NCBI RefSeq assembly: GCF_048541585.1
Contig: NZ_CP183303.1
Location: 372,001-436,000 of the forward strand
Source of the DNA: Legionella_C sp048541585
GTDB taxonomy: Bacteria > Pseudomonadota > Gammaproteobacteria > Legionellales > Legionellaceae
Direction: 5' to 3'
DNA length: 64,000 nucleotides
Of the stretch, positions 44,372 to 54,144 are shown piece after piece. The first letter of the stretch is position 1. Every line of letters begins with the position of its first letter. Position numbers and translations under genes: made by a program. The notes under the pieces were generated by a model. The model was not told the DNA's origin. It saw only the letters and a program-made list of their open reading frames with translations, and made no database searches.

Positions 44372-44833
44372 TTAAACAAAGTTTGAATATTCATGCTTTA
44401 GCAGCTTAATCTTATAATCAATAGCTTTAAGGTCACCCATATAACCGCCATGAGATGTTTTACCAACTACACGATGGCAGGGTATAAACAAGGCCAAAGG
44501 ATTTCGTTTGCAAGCTTGTCCTATAGCGCGTGGGCTGGTTTGCAATGTATTAGCTAGTGCACCATAAGTGATGGTTCGACCTACTGGTATTACTAAAAGC
44601 GCGTTCCAAACACGTTGCTGATAAGTTGTGCCTTGTGGTTTTAGCGGTAATTGAAAACGATGATGGCAATTATAAAAATAAGCCTTAATTTCAGCCGCTA
44701 TTAGCTGTGTTAAGTCGTTAGCATCCGAACTTATAATTGGAGTAAGAGTAAAGTTAGCTTGATAAATATAATGCTCATCGAACTCTACTTGAAGCCAGCC
44801 AATTGGTGTTTCAAATGAAGTAACGATGAGCAT
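44372..44833 (-). CDS. ogt: Methylated-DNA--protein-cysteine methyltransferase
   Basis: Repairs O6-methylguanine by transferring the methyl group to its own cysteine. The 153-residue protein carries the active site PCHRVV at 118-123 with the acceptor Cys119, the helix-turn-helix-like VWNALLVIPVGRTITYGALA, and the Arg-finger region PRAIGQACKRNP. It lacks the Ada regulatory domain, so it is of Ogt type. It starts 5 bp after rplS, at the end of the ffh-rpsP-rimM-trmD-rplS gene set. Confidence 0.95.
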   Translation of the reverse strand: MLIVTSFETPIGWLQVEFDEHYIYQANFTLTPIISSDANDLTQLIAAEIKAYFYNCHHRFQLPLKPQGTTYQQRVWNALLVIPVGRTITYGALANTLQTSPRAIGQACKRNPLALFIPCHRVVGKTSHGGYMGDLKAIDYKIKLLKHEYSNFV

Positions 44834-44838
44834 GCAAA

Positions 44839-45204
44839 TTAACTATCTTTTTTAGTAGCTAATTTTTCTTTAATACGAGCAGCCCGACCAGCTAAATCAC
44901 GTAAATAATATAATTTAGCACGGCGTACATCACCACGACGTTTAACAGTAATACTATCAACAACAGGGCTATAAGTTTGAAAAACACGCTCAACGCCAAC
45001 ATTGTGGGAAATTTTTCTGACTGTAAAAGCAGAATTTAACCCACGATTGCGCTTGGCTATAACCACCCCTTCAAATGCTTGTAAACGCTCGCGTGAGCCT
45101 TCTTTTACCCTTACTTGAACTAAAACAGTGTCACCTGGGCTGAAATCAGGAATCTTTTTGCCTTGCATTTGCTCAGCGTTTAGTTGGTCAATAATATTGG
45201 TCAT
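44839..45204 (-). CDS. rplS: 50S ribosomal protein L19
   Basis: A 121-residue bL19 protein, starting MTNIIDQLNAEQM as in other gammaproteobacteria; the ATG at 45204 with a GAGGAG box is chosen over an upstream in-frame start at 45267 that would overlap trmD. Conserved PDFSPGDTVLVQVRVKEG, ERLQAFEGVVIAKRNRG and VKRRGDVRRAKLYYLRD are present. It is 25 bp downstream of trmD. Confidence 0.98.
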   Translation of the reverse strand: MTNIIDQLNAEQMQGKKIPDFSPGDTVLVQVRVKEGSRERLQAFEGVVIAKRNRGLNSAFTVRKISHNVGVERVFQTYSPVVDSITVKRRGDVRRAKLYYLRDLAGRAARIKEKLATKKDS

Positions 45205-45229
45205 GAAGTAACTCCTCAAAATGGCGCTT

Positions 45230-45988
45230 CTAACAGGAATCGCCGTGTTCGCGTTTAAACTCAACAAGTAGCTGCTTGTCGAGATTACTTAATTCAATTG
45301 AATCTAATAACTCCGGGCGTTTTAGCCATGTTTTACCAAGCGCTTGTTTTCTGCGCCAACGTTCAATCTCATAATGATTTCCACTAAGTAAGACTGCTGG
45401 AACTTCCATTCCATCTACAATTGCAGGCCTCGTATAGTGAGGATAATCAAGTAAACCATTCATAAATGAATCTTCTACAGCTGATTTTGGGTGACCAAGG
45501 CTTCCCGGTAGGAGACGCAAGATAGCATCAATAAATACCATAGCAGCTAACTCACCACCGCTTAAAACAAAATCACCTATCGACCATTCTTCATCAATAT
45601 GATGTTGAATGATTCGTTCATCTATTCCTTCATATCGCCCCGCAATAAAAAGTAGCGATTGTCTGTGTTGGGCAATATCGTTTAATTCTAATTGACAGAT
45701 TCTTTTACCCTGAGGGCTTAAGTAAACTGTCTTACATGTTTCAGGCATTTGCGTCTTAGCATGCAAAATAGCAGCATTTAAAGGCTCATACATCATAACC
45801 ATTCCTGGTCCGCCACCATATGGTTTATCGTCTACCTGACGGTATAGTCTAGAAGACCAATCACGTGGATTCCAATAGTGAAGTTTTGCTAAGCCTTGAG
45901 TCACTGTACGGCCAGGTATACCATAGTTTAGCCCTTCAAATATCTCAGGCATTAAAGTAATTATGCCTAAATGCAAAGTGTCTACCAT
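45230..45988 (-). CDS. trmD: tRNA (guanine-N1)-methyltransferase
   Basis: Methylates G37 of tRNA next to the anticodon, preventing frameshifting. The 252-residue protein has the trefoil-knot SAM site: MVMMYEPL, FIAGRYEGID and SIGDFVLSGGELAAMV. It lies between rimM and rplS in the standard order. The ATG start is the family start with MVDTLHLGIITLMPEIFE. Confidence 0.98.
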   Translation of the reverse strand: MVDTLHLGIITLMPEIFEGLNYGIPGRTVTQGLAKLHYWNPRDWSSRLYRQVDDKPYGGGPGMVMMYEPLNAAILHAKTQMPETCKTVYLSPQGKRICQLELNDIAQHRQSLLFIAGRYEGIDERIIQHHIDEEWSIGDFVLSGGELAAMVFIDAILRLLPGSLGHPKSAVEDSFMNGLLDYPHYTRPAIVDGMEVPAVLLSGNHYEIERWRRKQALGKTWLKRPELLDSIELSNLDKQLLVEFKREHGDSC

Positions 45989-46102
45989 TGGACTTACGCT
46001 TTTACAATGCTCAATATTAAATAACTGCCTCTACATCAGCAAATTTTAACGCCTACCTTAACATAATTTATGTTAATTCTGCCGCTTAAGGCATCTCAAA
46101 TA

Positions 46103-46618
46103 CTAAAAATTGGTATCCCAATCAACTATAATTCGTTGGTTTTCAAGATTTATATCTATTATAAACTGGTTAAGTAGATAAGGAATTAAGACTTGTTTAC
46201 TTTTGTCCTCGCCTTCCACTACTAAAACATCATTAGAACCAGTAGGCAATATTTCAACGACTTTGCCGAAATGTTCACCTTGCTGACTAAAAACCTCTAA
46301 TCCTAGAAGTTGATGCCAGTAAAATTCACCTGGATTAAGGCTTGGCAATTGCTCCTTATGAACCCTAATTTCACAATTAGTTAAGCTCATTGCAAGTTCT
46401 CGCTCACTAAATTTTTCTACCTTAACAAGGATATGTTTATCAGTTACTTCTACATCTATTAACTGTACAGGTTGCCAATTTTTGTTAATATAAGCGTACC
46501 AGCCTTGATAATTAAGAATATTAGTGCGCGGTTCGGTGTAAGAATTAACAGAAATAAATCCTTTAATTCCATGAGCCCGACCAAAACGCCCTACAATAAT
46601 CCAGTCATCATCAACCAC
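46103..46618 (-). CDS. rimM: Ribosome maturation factor RimM
   Basis: 30S-subunit assembly factor that binds S19, 171 residues with a RimM barrel N-terminus (VGRFGRAHGIKGFISVNSYTEP) and a PRC-barrel C-terminus (EFYWHQLLGLEVFSQQGE). I place the start at the GTG at 46616-46618, one base after the rpsP stop, because a longer frame from 46747 would run inside rpsP. This gives the usual length. It is followed by trmD after 114 bp. Confidence 0.93.
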   Translation of the reverse strand: MVDDDWIIVGRFGRAHGIKGFISVNSYTEPRTNILNYQGWYAYINKNWQPVQLIDVEVTDKHILVKVEKFSERELAMSLTNCEIRVHKEQLPSLNPGEFYWHQLLGLEVFSQQGEHFGKVVEILPTGSNDVLVVEGEDKSKQVLIPYLLNQFIIDINLENQRIIVDWDTNF

Positions 46619-46619
46619 G

Positions 46620-46877
46620 TTATTCAGTAGTACCAGCTTTTTTGTATTCTTTAAGTAAAGCACGTACACGATCAGATAATTGTGCACCTTGGCTTTGCCA
46701 ATGGGTAACTTTTTCCATATCCAGATGTAAACGAACTTCTTGACCACGTGCTACAGGATTAAAGTACCCAACGCGCTCAATGTAGTTTCCATCCCTACGT
46801 TTACGACTATCGGTAACAACCATGTGATAAAAAGGGCGCTTTTTTGCACCTGCTCTTGATAAACGTATAACGACCAT
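46620..46877 (-). CDS. rpsP: 30S ribosomal protein S16
   Basis: An 85-residue bS16 protein: VVIRLSRAGAKKRPFYHMVV at the start, with the GNYIERVGYFNPVA segment. Between ffh and rimM, in the conserved order. An AGGAATATA box precedes the ATG. rimM begins one base after the stop codon. Confidence 0.98.
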   Translation of the reverse strand: MVVIRLSRAGAKKRPFYHMVVTDSRKRRDGNYIERVGYFNPVARGQEVRLHLDMEKVTHWQSQGAQLSDRVRALLKEYKKAGTTE

Positions 46878-46959
46878 TATATTCCTCTTTAAGAGTGTTA
46901 CGGTAAAAATGCCGTGTATTGTACGAAAATTAACTCAGTAAGGGAAGTCCTCTAGCTAA

Positions 46960-48336
46960 TTATTTAAAGTCATCTGGTAACATACCTTTTAAACCGGGAA
47001 GACCTTTAATACCACGCATCATTTGCTTAAGGCCGCCTGGTTTTGTAAATTTTTTCATCATCTTTTGCATCTGCTCGTATTGTTTTAACAAACGATTAAC
47101 ATCCTGAATTTGAGTTCCTGAGCCTTGTGCGATTCTTTTTTTCCGTGAGCCTACAATAATTTTGGGTAAACGGCGTTCTTTGAGTGTCATCGAATTAATA
47201 ATGGCAATAGTTTGATTCATGGCTTTATCATTAACTTGACTCATGGCTTGCTGCGGAAGTTGGCCTATACCTGGTAATTTGCTCATCATTCCAGTAATAC
47301 CACCCATATTATTCATTTGTAACAGTTGTTCTTTAAAATCTTCTAAATCAAAACCTTTACCCTTTTTAATTTTTTTAGCTAGCTTCTCGCTTGCCTTTTT
47401 GTCAGCTTTACGTTCAACTTCTTCAATTAAGGATAAAATGTCACCCATACCAAGAATACGTGAAGCAATACGATCAGGGTGAAAAGGCTCTAAGGCATCT
47501 ATTTTTTCGCCACTACCTAAAAATTTAATGGGCTGACCGGTAATAGATTTAACAGATAAGGCAGCACCACCTCGGGCATCACCATCTATTTTTGTTAAAA
47601 TCACACCAGTTAAAGGCAGCGTTTCATGAAAGGCTTTAGCAGTATTTGCTGCATCCTGCCCAGTCATACTATCCACTACAAACAAGGTTTCAATAGGGGT
47701 AATGGCTTGATGAATGGCCTTAATTTCAGTCATCATCTCGTCATCGATATGTAGCCGTCCTGCAGTATCTACAATAAGTACATCCATATATTGCTTGCGA
47801 GCGCTTTCTAAGGCTTGCTTAGCAATATCAACTGGTTTCTCTTGCGTGGTGGCTGGATGAAAAGGCACATTAAGTTGATTGGCTAATAATTGTAATTGTT
47901 CAATAGCTGCTGGTCGGTAGATATCTAAGCTTACCAGCATAACTTTTTTATCGGTTTGTTCTTTTAAATAGCGTGCTAATTTAGCAGCACTTGTTGTTTT
48001 ACCAGAACCTTGTAAGCCTGCCATAAGAAATACGGCTGGTGGTTGGGTTTTAAAATTAAGATCGACCCGTTCATCACCTAAGAAATGAACTAATTCATCA
48101 TGAACTATTTTAACCAATGCTTGTTCAGGCTTAAGATTAAGATCAACCTCTTGACCGAGTACTTTTGTTTTTGCTTGTTCGATAAATTGCTTAACAACAG
48201 GTAAAGCAACATCAGCTTCTAGCAATGACAAACGTATTTCACGCAATGCTTGTTGCGTATTTTCTTCGGTAAACCTACTTTGACCACTAAGAGATTTAAA
48301 AGTACGCGTCAGGCGTTCGGTTAAGTTTTCAAACAT
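46960..48336 (-). CDS. ffh: Signal recognition particle protein Ffh
   Basis: GTPase of the bacterial SRP, 458 residues. The NG domain has G1 GLQGSGKT at 107-114, DIYRPAAIEQL, DTAGRLH and TKIDGDARGG; the methionine-rich M domain (about 325-458) ends with a MMKKFTKPGG-like segment that binds 4.5S RNA. The RNA gene is also in this window, at 63599-63713. First gene of the ffh-rpsP-rimM-trmD-rplS run. Confidence 0.98.
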   Translation of the reverse strand: MFENLTERLTRTFKSLSGQSRFTEENTQQALREIRLSLLEADVALPVVKQFIEQAKTKVLGQEVDLNLKPEQALVKIVHDELVHFLGDERVDLNFKTQPPAVFLMAGLQGSGKTTSAAKLARYLKEQTDKKVMLVSLDIYRPAAIEQLQLLANQLNVPFHPATTQEKPVDIAKQALESARKQYMDVLIVDTAGRLHIDDEMMTEIKAIHQAITPIETLFVVDSMTGQDAANTAKAFHETLPLTGVILTKIDGDARGGAALSVKSITGQPIKFLGSGEKIDALEPFHPDRIASRILGMGDILSLIEEVERKADKKASEKLAKKIKKGKGFDLEDFKEQLLQMNNMGGITGMMSKLPGIGQLPQQAMSQVNDKAMNQTIAIINSMTLKERRLPKIIVGSRKKRIAQGSGTQIQDVNRLLKQYEQMQKMMKKFTKPGGLKQMMRGIKGLPGLKGMLPDDFK

Positions 48337-48544
48337 GATATCATCCGATCAAAAATAATAATTGTAACACGGCAAAGTAGGTCTGCAATGATTGTTCGCA
48401 AACAATAAGATTTTATCTACTTAAGTTACCTACATTTTACTATATAGATAGCCGGCAATAAAAAAACTGTATTATAATCTAGCTTAGACTAGAGATTGTA
48501 GCTAATAGGCAATTATTTTAAATTCTAATTATTAAAGGAAGTCA

Positions 48545-49810
48545 GTGGATTTATCCTTAATTATATTATTTATTATTTTAATTATTCTAATTGGCATTTC
48601 TGCTTTTTTTTCTGGCTCCGAAATAGGTATGATGTCGTTAAATCGCTATCGATTAAGACATTTAGCTAAAAATAAAAATAATCAAGCACTACGGGTTAGT
48701 AAGTTATTATTAAGGCCAGAAAAATTATTAGGTGTAATTTTAATAGGTAGTACATTAGCAAATATTGTTGCTTCTATGGTTGCAACATTGATTGGTCAGC
48801 AACTCTATGGCAATGCAGGTGTTGCAATTGCTACTATTTTACTGACAATAGTTATCTTAGTTATCTCTGAGATGATCCCTAAAACGTTAGCTGCCTTATA
48901 TCCACAGCAGGTTGCTTTCAAAGCTTCTTTTCTACTAAAAATTCTACAACAAGTCATGGCTCCCCTGGTGCAGTTAATCAGCTGGGTAACAAACAGTATT
49001 TTAAAGCTATTTGGTGTTTCTTTTGACAGAGCTCAACGAGAAGCCTTAACTGCAGATGAATTGCGTTCGGTTGTAAATGAGGCAGGGGGCCTCTTGCCTA
49101 TAGAGCATAAAAGTATGTTAATTGGTTTGCTCGATTTAGAAAAAGCTACTGTAGAAGATATCATGATTCCTAAAGCAGACATTGTTGGAATTGATTTAAA
49201 TAAAACATGGCATGAAATACTCGACCAACTTGAGACTGCCCAACATACTCGTCTACCCCTCTTTCAAGATAGTATTGATCACTTAATAGGTACGGTGCAT
49301 GTACGTAGCATTCTTAATTTAAGCTTAGAAGAGCGGCTAGATAAGGAGACATTAGTAAAAATTGCCGATGCACCTTATTTTATTCCAGAAGAAACTCCCT
49401 TAAGCGTACAAATACTAAATTTCCAAAAGGTAAAAAAACGTATTTCGTTTGTAGTGGATGAATACGGCGATTTGCAAGGTTTAGTTACCTTAGAGGATAT
49501 CCTAGAGGAAGTAGTAGGAGAATTTACCACTGACATAGCCACCTTAGGTAAGGATATCATTGAGCAAGGGGACGGGACAGTTCTGGTTGATGCAAGTATT
49601 ACGCTAAGGCATTTAAAACGAGTATTAGGCTGGCAATTACCATCCCTTGGTCCACGTACGTTAAGTGGCTTAATTATTGAATATTTGGGTTATATTCCAC
49701 CCGCTGACTGTTGTTTAAAAATGGAAAATTATCAAATCGAAATCTTAAAAGTTAGTGATAATATGATTAAAACAGTGCGTATGAGAAAATTGAATTTTAA
49801 AAGAAGATAA
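48545..49810 (+). CDS. CNNM/CorB-HlyC-type transmembrane CBS protein
   Basis: A 421-residue inner-membrane protein: a DUF21 membrane domain with four helices (residues 1-170, FFSGSEIGMMSLNRYRL), a CBS pair (about 205-325, with VEDIMIPKADI and YGDLQGLVTLEDILEEVVGE) and a C-terminal CorC_HlyC domain. Homologues (CorB, YfjD, CNNM) act in Mg2+ or Co2+ transport/efflux. Start is GTG with AAAGGAA upstream. Divergent from ffh, matching the ffh/yfjD neighbourhood of E. coli. Confidence 0.9.
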   Translation: MDLSLIILFIILIILIGISAFFSGSEIGMMSLNRYRLRHLAKNKNNQALRVSKLLLRPEKLLGVILIGSTLANIVASMVATLIGQQLYGNAGVAIATILLTIVILVISEMIPKTLAALYPQQVAFKASFLLKILQQVMAPLVQLISWVTNSILKLFGVSFDRAQREALTADELRSVVNEAGGLLPIEHKSMLIGLLDLEKATVEDIMIPKADIVGIDLNKTWHEILDQLETAQHTRLPLFQDSIDHLIGTVHVRSILNLSLEERLDKETLVKIADAPYFIPEETPLSVQILNFQKVKKRISFVVDEYGDLQGLVTLEDILEEVVGEFTTDIATLGKDIIEQGDGTVLVDASITLRHLKRVLGWQLPSLGPRTLSGLIIEYLGYIPPADCCLKMENYQIEILKVSDNMIKTVRMRKLNFKRR

Positions 49811-49885
49811 ATACTAATTAATATTTGCTAGTAGTTATGATATTTCAGTCGAAAGCCTTGAGAAAAGGTTAATAACATTAAAACT

Positions 49886-52800
49886 CTATACTCTAATTTC
49901 TTTTAAAGTTTCTATAATTTTTTCTTGCCTTTTTACTAACCTTAATTTGATAAAATAATAGATTCCAGGTAAAACAAATAAAGTAAAGAAGGTTCCAAAC
50001 AATAAACCGCCAATCAAAATAATACCAATAGCATGTCGAGATTCAGCGCCAGCTGCGTGTGATAAGATTAAAGGAATTGCACCAAAAATCATGGCACCAG
50101 TTGTCATTAAAATTGGCCTAAAGCGTAACATACAGGCTTGATAAATTGCCTCTTTTAATGCTAAGCCTTGTAAATATAATTGATTTGTAAATTCAACAAT
50201 TAAGATTCCATGTTTACTAATTAAACCAATCAGCGTTATCAAGCCTACCTGCGAATAGATATTAAGAGATTGACCGAATAACCAAGCGAATAATAAGGCC
50301 CCCGAACTAGCTAAAGGGACTGTAAACAAAATAATTAAAGGATCAATAAAATTTTCAAATTGAATGGCTAAAATGGCATATATAAATATTATTGCAAGCA
50401 ATAGTAAATATAACATGGCATGTGATGTTTCGTTATATGTTTTTGCAATTCCAGTCCAAGTTAATTTATATCGTTCTGGTAATTCTTGTTTAGCAATGCT
50501 CCAAAGTTTTGTCATTGCTGGCGCAATAGATTGTCCTTTATGCAGACTGACGTGTAAAGTTGTAGAGCGCATCTGTTTAAAGTGCTCCAGTGTTGCTGGC
50601 TGGGCTTTAGTAGACATTTTAGTAATAGCCCCTAATGAGACACGCTTGCCCGTTGGTGTTGTAAGATACAACTCATCTAAAGCCCAAGGTGAATGTGCCC
50701 CTTGAATTGTCAAATTATAACTAATACTATCTTTTTGAAATTTAATCGATTGATCACCACTGAAAAATACTTCAATCGTTTTAGCAATTTGAGCCGCAGA
50801 TAAACCAAGTTTAGCTATAGCATTATTATCAAGATCAATTTGATAGCCTAGCGAGTCTAGGCGTAAATCATAAGAAGACGATTCAAAGTATTTACTACTA
50901 TCTAAGTATTTTTTTAATTTTTCTAGAGAGGCAAATAATTGACGATAACTATCAGGAGTGGAAATAACTAAAGTAAGTTCTGAACCACTACCAGCATTAT
51001 CATTGCCTGGTAAGCCTGTATCCCAACTCCATACCATAGGATCAATAGAAGGAAATTGACTAAATTTAGGTTTTAATTCTGATCTAATTTGTTCTGCAGA
51101 GCGATGGCGCTCAGCATGTTGCTTCAAAGGAAGAATAACACTAGCGCCCCAATCACCAATAAAAGTTAATTTATTACTTGCTTCCGAAAGAGAGTTTGTT
51201 TTTTGCTCTATACTATTAACTTTCTTATCTAAATCATCAATGGCCTCTCCGGCAACTGGCGGTACATATACGCCAATTAATCCCCTATCCTCACGAGGTG
51301 CAGTCTCACTGGGTAATAAATTGTAAAAAACAACAGAGCAAATTATAAATAAACAGGCAGCTAGTACGGAGAGATAATTTCTTTTTAAAAACCAATTTAA
51401 TAGAGAAGTATATTTTTGTCCTAAATGAGTGAGAAAAGTATCAATTTGCGGTAGCCAATGATTATTATTTTTCTTAATTAATTTTGCGCACATTAAAGGG
51501 GTAAGAGTAAGCGCTACAATTCCTGAAATAATAACGCTGCCTGCTAGAGCTACTGCAAATTCAATAAAGAGTTGACCTAACAAACCTTCAATAAAAGCAA
51601 TCGGCATGTAAACGCTAGCAAGCGTAAAGGTCATGGCAATAATAGCAAACCCAATTTCTTGCGCGCCTTTTAAGGCGGCCTGGATAGGCTCTAAGCCTTC
51701 TTCAATGTGACGCCAAATATTTTCTAAGGCGATAATGGCATCGTCCACCACAAGCCCGATTGCTAAAACCATTGCTAATAACGTCATTAAATTAATAGAA
51801 AAACCAAATAATTTTAAAAAAATTAATGAGCCTAATAAGGATATAGGAATAGTAATTAAGGGAATAATAGTTGCTCTTAAGTTGCGCAGAAAAAGAAATA
51901 CGATAATTAATACCAGTATGATAGCTTCAACAATTGAAGATTTAATATTGTGTAAAGAAGCCCGGATAAAATCTGATTGATCAATAATTATTTTTGTATT
52001 CATACCAGGAGGTAAGCTAGCTTGGATAGCTTTTAATTCTTGTCGCACTAATCGGGACACTTCAATAGGGTTAGCATCATTAGCACGAGTAAGGGAAAGA
52101 ACTAGGCCACTATGTCCATTAACACGAACACGCATCTTGCGTGTATCCGTAGCTAATTTTATTTCGGCAATTGATTTTAATAAAATAGGATGCTGCTTAG
52201 AAGTTTTAATTAATAGATTTTCATAATCCTTAATGGTTTTTAATTCAGAATTTAATGTGCTGGGTACCCGATTTTGAAAATTACCCGCTGGTAAAGAGAT
52301 ACGGCTACTATTAAGTGCATTAAGAACTTCATCAACATTCACGCCAAATAAGAATAATTTTTTGGGGTCAAGGGTAATTTCATAAGTATAAGGTTGGCCC
52401 CACACATCAACTGCAGCAACACCTGGTATACTACGAAAGGCGTTTTTTAAACGTAAATGGGCAAAATGAGTAAGTTGGCCAAAATCTAGAGAGGTAGAAT
52501 CAAGGGCAATCCCAATAAAGGGTAAACCATTTGCTTTTACTTTACGTTCAACTAGAGGGGCTTTAACTTCAGGCGGAAGTAAGGCTTTAGCTAAATTGAC
52601 TGCATCTTGTGTGGTATTATAAGCTTTATCCATAGGGATATTACTACGAAAAGTTAGCGTGATAAGTGCATAACCTCCATTGGATTCAGAGGTAATTGTT
52701 TCTAAACCCTCAATGCCTGCAAGGCGATCTTCTAATACATTCGTAACGGCATTTTCTACTAAGTCAGGGCTTGCGCTAGGATAATTAGCGGTAACAGTAA

Positions 52801-52933
52801 TAGTTGGAAAGCTAATATTAGGGTACTCTCGAATGGCAAGATTTTGTAAGCAAAGTAATCCGACAACAATAATTAAACAATTAAAAATAATTGCGGTAAC
52901 CGGATGCTTAATAAAATAGCTAGTTATTTTCAT
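49886..52933 (-). CDS. RND efflux transporter, HAE1 (AcrB-like)
   Basis: A 1015-residue inner-membrane proton/drug antiporter. The HAE1 N-terminus (FIKHPVTAIIFNCLIIVVGL) and the TM4 acidic pair in VLAIGLVVDDAII are visible; the second half repeats the first. The length is near AcrB (1049). It lies 188 bp downstream of the adaptor gene with a hairpin between. No outer-membrane TolC-type factor is encoded here, so the pump must use one from elsewhere. The substrate is unknown. Confidence 0.93.
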   Translation of the reverse strand: MKITSYFIKHPVTAIIFNCLIIVVGLLCLQNLAIREYPNISFPTITVTANYPSASPDLVENAVTNVLEDRLAGIEGLETITSESNGGYALITLTFRSNIPMDKAYNTTQDAVNLAKALLPPEVKAPLVERKVKANGLPFIGIALDSTSLDFGQLTHFAHLRLKNAFRSIPGVAAVDVWGQPYTYEITLDPKKLFLFGVNVDEVLNALNSSRISLPAGNFQNRVPSTLNSELKTIKDYENLLIKTSKQHPILLKSIAEIKLATDTRKMRVRVNGHSGLVLSLTRANDANPIEVSRLVRQELKAIQASLPPGMNTKIIIDQSDFIRASLHNIKSSIVEAIILVLIIVFLFLRNLRATIIPLITIPISLLGSLIFLKLFGFSINLMTLLAMVLAIGLVVDDAIIALENIWRHIEEGLEPIQAALKGAQEIGFAIIAMTFTLASVYMPIAFIEGLLGQLFIEFAVALAGSVIISGIVALTLTPLMCAKLIKKNNNHWLPQIDTFLTHLGQKYTSLLNWFLKRNYLSVLAACLFIICSVVFYNLLPSETAPREDRGLIGVYVPPVAGEAIDDLDKKVNSIEQKTNSLSEASNKLTFIGDWGASVILPLKQHAERHRSAEQIRSELKPKFSQFPSIDPMVWSWDTGLPGNDNAGSGSELTLVISTPDSYRQLFASLEKLKKYLDSSKYFESSSYDLRLDSLGYQIDLDNNAIAKLGLSAAQIAKTIEVFFSGDQSIKFQKDSISYNLTIQGAHSPWALDELYLTTPTGKRVSLGAITKMSTKAQPATLEHFKQMRSTTLHVSLHKGQSIAPAMTKLWSIAKQELPERYKLTWTGIAKTYNETSHAMLYLLLLAIIFIYAILAIQFENFIDPLIILFTVPLASSGALLFAWLFGQSLNIYSQVGLITLIGLISKHGILIVEFTNQLYLQGLALKEAIYQACMLRFRPILMTTGAMIFGAIPLILSHAAGAESRHAIGIILIGGLLFGTFFTLFVLPGIYYFIKLRLVKRQEKIIETLKEIRV

Positions 52934-53087
52934 TTTAATAAATTACTCTTTCTTGCACCAAAAACTTGTATTTGGCACAACACACGAAAATCATCTTTCA
53001 AAATACTTACTTAGAATGCTAAAACTTCGCTTGTTAGGATAATTTTATCTAAACTGTACGCAAATCTTACCGTTCATTAAGAGACAA

Positions 53088-53107
53088 GATAGCTTGCCTG
53101 AGCTATC
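53088..53107 (-). terminator. Hairpin between the adaptor and RND genes
   Basis: GATAGCT, a six-base loop, then AGCTATC; on the minus strand it is followed by TTGTCTCTT. It lies 15 bp beyond the adaptor stop codon and 155 bp before the pump start, so it could lower read-through into the pump gene or stabilise the upstream transcript. Confidence 0.5.
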
Positions 53108-53121
53108 AATCTTCATGTTAC

Positions 53122-54141
53122 TCAAGCCCGATAAATTGCAACTTGCAAACCTGGATACAAGCGTTCTTGACCTTTAATTACCAGTTGCTGACCAAATTTT
53201 AAACCAGAGGTAACTTCTATCTGCGATTTATTCTTAATGCCGGTCGTTATAGGAACTAATTCAATAACATTATCTTTAACAATATAGACATGAGGTTTAC
53301 TGTTACGCAGGAAAATGGCTTGTTCAGGTATAACAATAGTATCTTTCCTCTTTTGTAAAACTAATTCAACCTCGGTGCTTGTGCCAATTAGGCAATCCTT
53401 ACATGAAATAATGACATCAGCAGGGCACATATGCGTATCTTCATCAATCATTTTTTGTAAGTGTGAGAGCTTATAAAATTTGTTAAAAACACGTACTAAT
53501 TGACCTTCATGAAAAACAGATAAGTTGGTACAAGGTATATCAAAATCGACTACTAAGGTAGTGGGATCATAAACTGTGACAATAGCATCACCGCTACTTA
53601 CCTGACTACCTTCTTTCTTCTTATAAGCGCCTATAATGCCATCAAATGGTGCATAAAAACGTAGTGTGTCTAACTCAATCTTAGCTTTAGTTAATTCCTT
53701 TTGGGTATCTAGCCAAGTATTTTTCCTTTCTTCTACTTCTTTAGAGCTAACAAATCCTGTTTTTAAAAGGCTAAGCAGGCGTTCATATTGGGTTTTAGCG
53801 ATGGCTTCTGTGCCTTGTGATAATTGTAAGTTATTTTCAATATCTGCATTATCAATCTTAGCTATTAACTCGCCTTTTTTAACTTTTTGACCTGTAGGAA
53901 TTAACGCATCAAGCGTGCCACTATTTTTGGCAACTAAGACAGTTAAATGCTTAGGATGGATAGTACCTAGAATATGTACGGTTTCTTCTATCTCTGCTTG
54001 TTTGAGAATCTTGGTTTCAACAAGTTTGGGCTTATCTGTACTTACAGTCGCAGTTTTTTTTAAAAAACTAACATAGATTAAAGCTGTAGCTGTTATAAAA
54101 AGAACAAAGGATATTAGCCATTTTTTTTTATAAATTGTCAT
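53122..54141 (-). CDS. RND efflux periplasmic adaptor (membrane fusion protein)
   Basis: A 339-residue HlyD/AcrA-type adaptor. One N-terminal membrane helix (residues 9-25), a lipoyl domain half (LVAKNSGTLDALIPTGQKVKKGELIAKID), a helical hairpin (about 105-145), the second lipoyl half (FYAPFDGIIGAYKKKEGSQVSSGD), and beta-barrel and proximal domains. It has no lipobox. The response-regulator gene ends 3 bp upstream and the pump gene follows downstream. Confidence 0.93.
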   Translation of the reverse strand: MTIYKKKWLISFVLFITATALIYVSFLKKTATVSTDKPKLVETKILKQAEIEETVHILGTIHPKHLTVLVAKNSGTLDALIPTGQKVKKGELIAKIDNADIENNLQLSQGTEAIAKTQYERLLSLLKTGFVSSKEVEERKNTWLDTQKELTKAKIELDTLRFYAPFDGIIGAYKKKEGSQVSSGDAIVTVYDPTTLVVDFDIPCTNLSVFHEGQLVRVFNKFYKLSHLQKMIDEDTHMCPADVIISCKDCLIGTSTEVELVLQKRKDTIVIPEQAIFLRNSKPHVYIVKDNVIELVPITTGIKNKSQIEVTSGLKFGQQLVIKGQERLYPGLQVAIYRA

Positions 54142-54144
54142 GGT

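Noticed and set aside
52934..53121. Remnant gene between adaptor and RND pump
   Set aside because: No frame of useful length and no recognisable motif; only a hairpin was kept.
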